The notes under the pieces are model-generated. The model made no database searches. It was not told the origin of the DNA and saw only the letters and a program-made list of their open reading frames with translations. Positions 56,561 to 64,000 of a stretch of 64,000 nucleotides of DNA are shown here, in pieces (position 1 is the stretch's first letter; every line of letters starts with the position of its first letter). The stretch is from Cordia subcordata (lineage: Eukaryota; Streptophyta; Magnoliopsida; Boraginales; Cordiaceae). Both the position numbers and the translations under genes were made by a program. The stretch lies in the NCBI GenBank assembly GCA_028554755.1, contig JAPTOF010000015.1, positions 7,750,001 through 7,814,000 on the forward strand. The letters are read 5' to 3'.

Positions 56561-57661
56561 TGGAATGTAATAGATTTTGGATAGCAGTTGTTCCAAGCAT
56601 ATGACCAGGAACCCTTCACTCTTCTACCAACTAAAGAAAGCCAAAGTTGGTAAGGGGACATTTAGAGGTATGTCAAAGGGGAGAGTAAATGGCAAGGGTA
56701 GCATTGGAATTAAAGGTTCTATCACTATCACTGACATGTTTTATGTGAAAACTTTCAAATTTAACTTGTTTAGTATTAGCCTACTTCATGAAGCAACTTT
56801 GAAGTTATCTTTAAAGCCAATGGATGTTGTGTGATGAAAGATGATACAGAAGTATCTATTGCCAAATATGTGAATAATGTATACATGTGTGATTTCTATG
56901 ACCTTATGTGTCAAAATGTGAAGTGTCTGTTCATTATTGATGATAATATATGGTTGTGGCATAGACCCCTAGAACATGCAAGAATGGAATTGTTGATGAA
57001 TTTGAATAAAAAGTAATTGGTTGATGGATTGCCCAAATTGAAGTACATAAAAATGCTTTGTGTGATGCTTGTGAATTAGAAAAGCAGCATAAGTCTTCAT
57101 TTAAGCCAATTAATAAAGTTATTACACCTAAAACCCTTGAACTCTTGCATATTGACTTGTTTAGATCAACAAATGTCACTAGCTTAGGTGGTTCAAGTTA
57201 TGTGTTTATCATTGTGGATGATTACACTAGGTACACATCGACTATATTTATTGCATCGAAAGGCGACACCTTCAATAAATTTGCTAGATTTTGAATGAAA
57301 GTGTAAAATGAGAAAGGGTATTTGATAAAGTGCATTCGTAGCGATAATGGAAAATAAATTGTGAATGCATCTTTTGTTGAATTATGCGAACGATTTGGCA
57401 TTGAGCATATCTTTTTGGCATCTCACACGCTCAACAAATGGGGTTGTTGAGAGGAAAAACAAGCTCCATTCAAGAAAAGAGAAAGAATGGTGCTTAAGGA
57501 CCATAACTTGTCTTCATTACTTTGGACCGAAGTGGTAAATACTTCGTGTTGGGTGATTAATCATGTGCTATTTAGAGCCCCCCTAAAGAAAACACCTTAT
57601 GAATTGTGGAACGGAAGAAAGCCTAGTATTACGCACTTCATAGTATTTGGTTACTGTTGTG
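56561..57661 (+). pseudogene. SIRE-like protease and integrase remnant
   Basis: The frame 56577-56834 begins MDSSCSKHMTRN, the protease active-site region of copia elements (usually L-D-S-G-C-S). GAG-pre-integrase follows (WLWHRPLEHARM near 56950). Integrase HHCC is near 57058 (CDACELEKQHKSSFKP), and the core has LLHIDLFRST and FIIVDDYTRY. RSDNG at about 57337-57351 is the second catalytic Asp. The sequence is broken by frameshifts and cut at 57661 in FIVFGYCC. Confidence 0.85.
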
Positions 57662-58121
57662 ATGGGTAGTTTTTAGTTACCCGAATAAAATGAAGAATAT
57701 AGAAGAAGAAAAATTCAAGAAAATAATGATGCAAGAATGTACGAAGCTTACATGGCAATGGCAACGTCCACGGAGCAACAAAATATATTTACTAATGCAA
57801 AAGAGAGAGATTACAAATTTTTTGTAAAACAAAAAAAAAATCTCTCTAACCTTTGCTAACTTTCTTCTAGACTAATGCAATAAGAATGCAATAGCGCAAA
57901 GTTATGTTCTTTCAATAATGAAGTGAGCTATTTATAGAGAAAAAACTAGTTCCTAAACCCTAAAGGAATAGGATAAATAAAAGACAGTTACTAATCCAAA
58001 TTCCTATAGGAATATAATAGAGGATAAGAATTAATTGCAATCCTAATATGATTAGGATTCTTATCTTCTATCCAACTTAGACTTCTAATCCAAATTAGCC
58101 TAGGAATATGGGACACTATCA
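57662..58121 (-). repeat. 3' LTR of a minus-strand copia element
   Basis: On the minus strand it starts at 58121 with TGATAGTGTCCC directly after the tract AAGGTGGAGAATG. A TATA box (TATAAATAG on the minus strand) is at 57928-57936. The left end is estimated at the break in the SIRE integrase. Confidence 0.72.
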
Positions 58122-60015
58122 AACATTCTCCACCTTGATGAGAATTCTGTGAATTACCTCTACCTCGATATGAACTGAGTTATTAGCCAACTCTACAATA
58201 TGAACATAATCTTGTTGCTCATGCAAATGTGTCTTCAAACAACTGCAATATGAGCTGTGTCTAAACAATGTGGAAACTCGACTCTACTGACCACCTTGGT
58301 CAACATATCAGTTGGATTTTCTTTGGCATTCACGATATCTCAGATAAAGTGAAAATGAACATCAATATCCTTTGTCTAGGCATGATACACTTGGTTCTTT
58401 GCTAAATGGATGTCACTTTCACTATCAAAAAACACCTCGACATATTTCTGATGCACTCCCAAGTCATTAATTAAACCTTGAATCCAAATAGCTTCATCCA
58501 AAACCCCCGTGATAGCCATATACTTGGTTTGCTGTAGATCTCCTTCTATCAAAATCACCTACACAATCTGAATCAACATATCCCATAAGAAATTTACTTG
58601 TACCATGTAGATCTTTCACATAATCTAATCCCACATCTTTGGTACCATTAAGATACCTCAAAATCTAGTTGGTAGCTTCCCAATGCTTCTTACCTAGATC
58701 ATGTATATATCTCTAATAACACTAATAGCTTGTGCAATATCGAGTCTAGTACATACCATCATGTACATCAAATTCCAACCAGGCTAGAATAAGATACACG
58801 AAGCATATAATCCCTTTCTTCATCATTACTAGGGGACAATTGGACACTTAGCTTAAAGTGGGATGCTAAAGGGGTTCTTACAGATTTTGACTTGTCATCC
58901 TTGCCAAACTTTTGTAGTATCTTCCTCAAGTACTACTTTTATGCCAAGCTCATAGTGCCTTTCTTCTTGTCTCGGGTAATCTCCATTCCGAGAATTTTAT
59001 TGGTTTCACCAGGATCCTTTATGTCGAACTGCTTCTTCAATTAAGCCTTTAGTCTCTCATTCTCTGTATTATTCTTAGCAACAATCAACATGTTATCTAT
59101 GTGCAAAAGTAAATGTATAAAGAAGTGATAATGCAAATGCTTGAGGTAAATACAATGACATATTGACTTCTAGAGTAATTTTGTTTATGCATAAGCTGAT
59201 CAAATCTTTTGTACCATTGTCCTTGAGAATCCTTCAGACTATACAAAGATCTTTTCAGTTTGCAAACTCATTTTTCCTTACCCTCAATCTTGAAACCATC
59301 TAGTTGAGACATATAAATTTCTTCATACAAATCTGCATGTAGGAAAGCTATTTTCACAGCCAATTAGACCAATTCTAACTTGAATTATGCAACCAAAGCA
59401 AATAAGATCTAGATCGATGAATGCTTCACAATTGGTGAGAATACCTCATTGTAATTGATTCCTTCTCTTTTGTGCACACCCTTTTGCTACCAATCTAAAC
59501 TTGAATTTAACACTACTTTGCATTGAAGATCTTCTTTCTTTGTAAAAACCCACTTGCAACCAATTGCCTTTTTGTTGTTAGGCAATTTCACAAGCTTCCA
59601 CATTTGATTCTTATGAAGAGAATATATCTCTTCTTTCATCGCATTGTTCCATTTTCCAAATTCTGCACTATTCATTGCTTCTTTGTAGATGGCTGGAACA
59701 TTGTCATCAATTATGGGTAATGCACATGCCACCATATCCTTAAACTAAGCTAGTTTACATATTTCTCTTTTGGGTCTATTTAATGCAATGGATTCTTGTT
59801 GTTAAGGCTTTTGTGGTGTAATTTCTTCAACATCATTTTATGCTCATCTTCATCAATTGGAGAAGATTCTTCAAAATACAAACTGCAAGGGGCTCTTTTT
59901 ACCACCACCTACAACACAGCTCTTCCATCCTTGCTAATTTCTTAAGGCATCTCATTTTTAGGACACTTCAACATTTTGCTTTTGTCAAAAGTGACGTTCC
60001 TACTTAATATCACTT
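58122..60015 (-). pseudogene. Minus-strand copia pol remnant: integrase end, RT, RNase H
   Basis: Read right to left. The integrase C-terminus is near 60045-59990 (VILSRNVTFDKSKM). RT starts at about 59700 (EFGKWNNAMKEEIYSLHKN, CKWVFTKKED). The catalytic box at 59103-59092 reads HIDN where copia RTs have YVDD. Thumb/connection and RNase H run to about 58350 (MYMMVCTRLDIAQAISV, DLQQTKYMAITGVLDEAIW, ENPTDMLTKV). Many stops and frameshifts. Gag, protease and the integrase core are absent, cut at 60016. The polypurine tract sits next to the 3' LTR. Confidence 0.85.
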
Positions 60016-60195
60016 TGGGATTGCTACACCATAGTTTGTAGATCATCATGCTTTTAAAAAATATCAAAGAACATATCTAATATCGCAGCAGAACAAGCAA
60101 TAAAAAGTTATTTGCACACATAAGCACAACATGATTAAACATATAAGCAAGAAGATGAAGTGATATACCTTCAAGAAGTTAAAGATCCAAGGGGG
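60016..60195 (-). repeat. Fragment of the copia A LTR, reverse orientation
   Basis: Reverse complement of about 4965-5145, the last part of the copia A 5' LTR. It includes ATAAGCAAGAAGATGAAGTG and CAATAAAAAGTTATTTG. It joins the copia pol remnant directly at 60016. Confidence 0.85.
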
Positions 60196-60423
60196 TAAAA
60201 ATAGTTGTATGGCCATTAATTAAAAAAAAACATTTAGTTTAGGAACTCTTTTATTTATCAAAATAATAATCATTTTATTTTAGAAATTAGATTCATTAAC
60301 TGACGAAAAGTTTTAGATAGAAAAAATTAAAAGGTCATAACGATACGTGACATAATTAAAATAGACATTAACTCAATTTTAAGCAGACGCAATAAATATA
60401 TCTTCCACATTCTTCCATCCTAA
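60196..60423. other. AT-rich spacer
   Basis: No recognisable feature. The last three bases (TAA) are the target duplication of the next MITE. Confidence 0.5.
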
Positions 60424-60886
60424 GAGGGTGTTTGGATTGGCATATTGAAAAGCTACTTAAAGTACTTTTAGCTTTAAGCATTTTTTTTTTAATTCTTAAC
60501 TTTAAGTAGTAACGTATTTGAATAAAAGTTATATTTAAAAAAATAAGTATTTACATGTTTAGTTTAATTGGATAAAAAAAAAAACTTATATTGTTACAAT
60601 AACTATTAAGGACATAAAATAGAATTTAAAAGGTAAGACCAAAAAGTAAAGATATTTTAGTAATAAAAATAAAAAAACAAAAATAAGATAGTAAATGATA
60701 TGGCCAAACATACTTTTTTTCAAGGTACAACCATTAAAAGCCTTAATTGGGAGGAGGGGAAGTTTTTTTTTTTGGTGCAAAGTCATTTAAAAAAAGTACT
60801 TTTTTAATTAAAACAAATGCTTCCGTTAATTTAAATTCAGTTTTAAGCAAGTTTGAAAAAAAAAAAAAACCAAACCAAACACCCTC
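60424..60886. mobile_element. Tourist-like (PIF/Harbinger) MITE
   Basis: Terminal inverted repeats GAGGGTGTTTGGATTGGC and, from the right, GAGGGTGTTTGGTTTGG. Flanked by TAA on both sides (60421-60423 and 60887-60889), the 3-bp duplication typical of Tourist/PIF elements. 463 bases, AT-rich, no coding capacity. Confidence 0.9.
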
Positions 60887-60889
60887 TAA

Positions 60890-61725
60890 CTTTATCTTTA
60901 CAAGCAGATGCACTTATCCATAAATAGTTGTCGTGCAAAAAAGAAAACAAAAAGAAGGAGTTGGGTAATGATAGGGAATCTATGGCGAAAATGTGACAAG
61001 TAACCAACATAACTGCCACTCCAACAATTGTTTGAAACTTTCGGTTTCGAACGCAACGCATGGTCATGGTCCGTCTCCTCTTCAGGTTTCACCACTTACG
61101 CATGAGTTGATTGATAAGATCAGACGACTCCGTCTGGGTCCTCACCGACCTCCTATAGTGCCCAACCCATTTATATCGCCAAATTATTTGGACTTTTTCG
61201 TGTTTAATGCCAGTCGAATTAAGATATAAAAAGAATTATTTTTGTGTGACTAGCATGATGGATGCAGTTCGATGTTAATTTAATACTATTAAATTTTATA
61301 CATTAACAATATTAAAAATTATATTTTAAATTAATTTATAAAATATAGTTAAAATTACACCAATCGATTTATTTTGATGTCAAAGAAAAAAATGTAATTT
61401 CCAAATTTCATCGTAACAGATTTTTTATTGTAGTACTCATGTTATAATCACAATAACCCAATTAATAAGTTGATATAAAATACTTAAACTTGAGTATACA
61501 TATATATAGTCATTGATATCAACCTTGTTTTTTTATTTAGACTTTCGATGAAATCAAAACCTTTAATTCATTTTTATATATATGTAGGAATAAGGAAAAA
61601 GAGAAATTATGGGTGTAGTATAAATTCACTCAAAACATATCATGTTGGCTTGATATAATGAACCAAATAATTGACAAATGACATTTAAAATTTTAGAAAG
61701 AAAAACGGTTTAATAGGCCCTTATA
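60890..61725. other. AT-rich intergenic sequence
   Basis: No element or gene recognised. Short ORFs have no motif. Confidence 0.5.
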
Positions 61726-61751
61726 TTATATATATATATATATGTATATGT

Positions 61752-61784
<33 letters not shown>

Positions 61785-61810
61785 TATATGTATATGTATA
61801 TATGTATATA
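61726..61810. repeat. TA/TATG microsatellite
   Basis: About 20 bases of (TA)n followed by interleaved TATATG and TATATATG units up to 61810. Likely length-variable. Confidence 0.9.
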
Positions 61811-62192
61811 ACAAAAATTACGTATAAAGTGAACCAATCGCATAAAAATATTGTATTCCACTATTTCGATCTATGTGTATATGTTCTTGTGCAAACATCT
61901 TAGTCAATTTATTCTTTCCCAAATATACTTCAAAAGTTTACAAATCACATTTCCTTGTTTGAACGAGAATTTACAAGAGACCATTAATTATTTTCAGTCA
62001 CGTCGATTGGAATCCAAATACAGTTGATCAACAGAATTGATACATACTTGTCAATGAACACATTTCACTGCTCCATTGCTTTTAATTTTTGGATCTTTCG
62101 GTTGATAAAAGGCAAAAACTTTATATGATTTTACTTTACGATCAAGTGAAGGAATGCCGTCCTATTAAAGCAAAAAGTTTAGAAATATTCAG
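61811..62192. other. Intergenic sequence
   Basis: Nothing recognised on either strand. Confidence 0.5.
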
Positions 62193-62660
62193 TGTTAGAA
62201 TATCATTCCTCTCATATAGAAAGTTCATAAAATTCAACACTATTAAATAAGATTTTAAGCTATTCCATCTAACATTAATTGATTTTAGGTTGGAACCTCA
62301 ACATTCTTAAGATAGTATCAGAGCTCAATCTATGGGCCACTTGTAGTTGTCCACGTGTGGCATTCTAATTTATTCATGTGTGACGCTTCTTTCAATTATC
62401 AAATCAAGTCACAGGTTTGTCCATGTGTGACCCTTTTTTCAATTTTCTCTTTTTTTAATTATCAAATCAGATCACATGTGAGTGAGAGTATTAGAGTATT
62501 TCAATTATCTGTTTTTTTAATTATCAAATTAGGTCACACGTGAGGGGAAGTGTTAGAGTATTATTCCTCTCACATAGAAAGTTCATAAAATCCAACGCCA
62601 CTTAATATCCACCAATACCAATTGAGATAAGATTCAGAGGATAGAAATAAGGAAAGAAGG
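62193..62660 (+). mobile_element. TRIM-like miniature LTR element
   Basis: Two direct repeats starting TGTTAGAATATCATTCC (62193) and TGTTAGAGTATTATTCC (62551), alike for about 50 bases. After the first comes TAGTATCAGAGCTC (about 62315-62328), a copia-type primer site with one change. Before the second comes TGAGGGGAAG (62541-62550), a polypurine tract. The interior is about 230 bases with a repeated TTAATTATCAAAT/GGTCACA motif and no coding capacity. The repeats diverge after the first 50 bases and the second end is unclear. Confidence 0.72.
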
Positions 62661-64000
62661 AAGAAGGCAAATTACTATCATGGTATTATTCAATACAATT
62701 AGTTGTTTAGATAATTAGTAACTGTCATATTTAGTTTAGTTAGCTGAGTAAAATATATATGTTTGGTAAAAGTGACGGTTAAATTAGCTCATAAATATAA
62801 AATAACATAAATGAGTATTCATATAAAATAATATTATTGTTATTATGATTATTGGATTATATATTACTGTTATTGAAATAAAATAATTTGATATTATTAA
62901 TTAAGACAATTATATTAGTATTATAATTATTTTTGATTATTAAAGCACAATAACATGATTTTTCTTAATTAATTATTTTTTATTATAAAAATGCATTTTT
63001 TTCATAGAGAAATAAGATATACAAAAAAACCATAAAAGTAGGACAACGAATAAAATAAGACATAAGGATATTACATAAACCAAAAAAAATATTAAAATAT
63101 ACAAATAAGATGGACAAAAGAAAATGGTAAGATAAAAAAAAAAAATAATTAACACAAGTATAGGATAAACGAAAAAGGGAGAAAGACATACAGGTCCCTC
63201 AAGTATTTGCTTTATCCTGAACAAATCCTTTAATTTTTTATAATATCTTTAGAGATCCTTCCAATATATTAACTTTGTTGAAGGACCAAAAGTACCTCAC
63301 ATTAACAGTATTTTACAATTGGCATATGACCTTTATATTTGTTGTTGTACACCCTTTTGCCTTTTTTTGTTTTTTTTGTTTCGTCCATCAACCCGTTCAA
63401 GCAATTTTTTTCACTTCTTAAAAATTTTAAAAATAAAAAATAAAAATTAAAAATTAAAAGATCATGAGATTAAGATTTTAAGAGGTTAAAAAATTAAAAA
63501 AATTAAAAATTAACAAACTTTAAAACAAAAAAAAATATTAAAATCAAATAAGTAAAATCATAAATAACACTTCAATTTACAATTTTAACTAAACAAATTA
63601 TAAATTTCTTTTATCTAACAATAATTTTTAAATTTTGGTAAATCAAATATACTACGCAGTAACAACAATTTGAGTACATATAGGACCTTAAAAAGATAAA
63701 AGCTGAATCAAATTTAATGCGTATTCAAAGTTTTTACTCTTACATATTGCATGACAACTCTTTCTCTTTTTCTCACCAGCAACCAAACTAAGGCTCCATT
63801 TCTTATTTTCTTATTTTTCTTATTTTTAAGTTTTCGAACTCTTTAATTTACATAGTTATTTATAATATAAAATGATCTTCCTTATAAAAATCTCTTAAAA
63901 TAAAAATATTTTCTAATGTGATAACCAAACACTAAAAAATATTTCTCAATATAACAACTCAACGTGGAAAAAATATTTTATTTTCTAAGAAAATTTTACA
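62661..64000. other. AT-rich intergenic sequence
   Basis: Long A/T runs and ATT/TAA-rich stretches (for example 63420-63540). Near 63192-63300 a segment with GGTCCCTCAAGTATTTGC and GAAGGACCAAAAGTACC resembles widespread plant repeats but cannot be classified. No open frame longer than 83 codons, and those are AT-rich chance frames. Confidence 0.5.

Larger units (their letters stand above)
53616..57661 (+). mobile_element. SIRE-like copia element, 5' half
   Basis: A 5' LTR (53616-54930), primer site, gag, protease and integrase, cut at 57661 by a minus-strand copia LTR. Long LTR, two CCHC-type regions and a very long gag-protease linker rich in Lys/Glu fit the SIRE lineage. RT, RNase H and any envelope-like ORF are lost. 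Confidence 0.82.

Noticed and set aside
62973..63224. Hydrophobic minus-strand frames that look like membrane proteins
   Set aside because: They arise from poly-A/T-rich sequence read as Phe, Leu and Ile. Two overlapping frames show the same composition, so they are chance.
63192..63300. Possible transposon end (GGTCCCTCAAGTATTTGC and GAAGGACC)
   Set aside because: Resembles common plant repeats, but no matching inverted end or target duplication was found.
1..64000. CRISPR arrays, bacterial operons, riboswitches, tRNA or rRNA genes
   Set aside because: No regularly spaced repeats, no cloverleaf-compatible sequence with A and B boxes, and no rRNA signature were noticed. The content is plant retrotransposon DNA.

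Overview
The window is plant nuclear DNA made almost entirely of nested, broken LTR retrotransposons. I found no host protein-coding gene, rRNA, tRNA or CRISPR. The evidence for a flowering-plant genome is Athila-type Ty3/gypsy elements with tRNA-Asp-like primer sites, Ty1/copia elements with initiator-Met-type primer sites, a SIRE-like copia, a Tourist-like MITE, a hAT-like MITE and a TRIM-like element. The species cannot be read from the sequence.

Layout. 1-1804: Athila-type LTR on the minus strand, cut by the window edge. 1805-3408: Tork/TNT1-like copia gag-pol remnant (+). 3409-11024: a copia deletion derivative (+) with both LTRs, the 3' one truncated. 11025-11473: unassigned. 11474-18084: a minus-strand non-autonomous Athila relative with no pol; its left LTR is a mosaic of fragments in opposite orientations. 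18146-40430: a plus-strand non-autonomous Athila-like element (gag, protease, one accessory ORF, no RT or integrase). It is split by a complete autonomous-type Athila element (22320-33150, TSD ATCTT). Its 3' LTR is split by a minus-strand solo LTR (37460-39622, TSD CCTGC/CCTAC), which itself carries a hAT-like MITE (38270-38707, TSD ATAAGAAT). 40431-46573 plus an LTR to about 47620: minus-strand Ty3/gypsy remnant cut inside RNase H. 47626 to about 51060: copia remnant (+). 51061-53615: AT-rich DNA with a decayed repeat family. 53616-57661: SIRE-like copia (+), cut inside integrase. 57662-60015: minus-strand copia 3' half. 60016-60195: fragment of the 3409-11024 LTR family. 60196-64000: AT-rich DNA with a Tourist-like MITE, a microsatellite and a TRIM-like element.

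The most notable feature is a pair of pol-less Athila relatives, on opposite strands, that share a family-specific accessory ORF, a gag-like region, a conserved 3' untranslated box and a duplicated polypurine-tract block. A gag-pol relative with the same 3' architecture is inserted into one of them. This looks like an autonomous/non-autonomous partnership. Every coding region carries stops or frameshifts, and many stops sit where the family has glutamine, as expected from cytosine-methylation decay.
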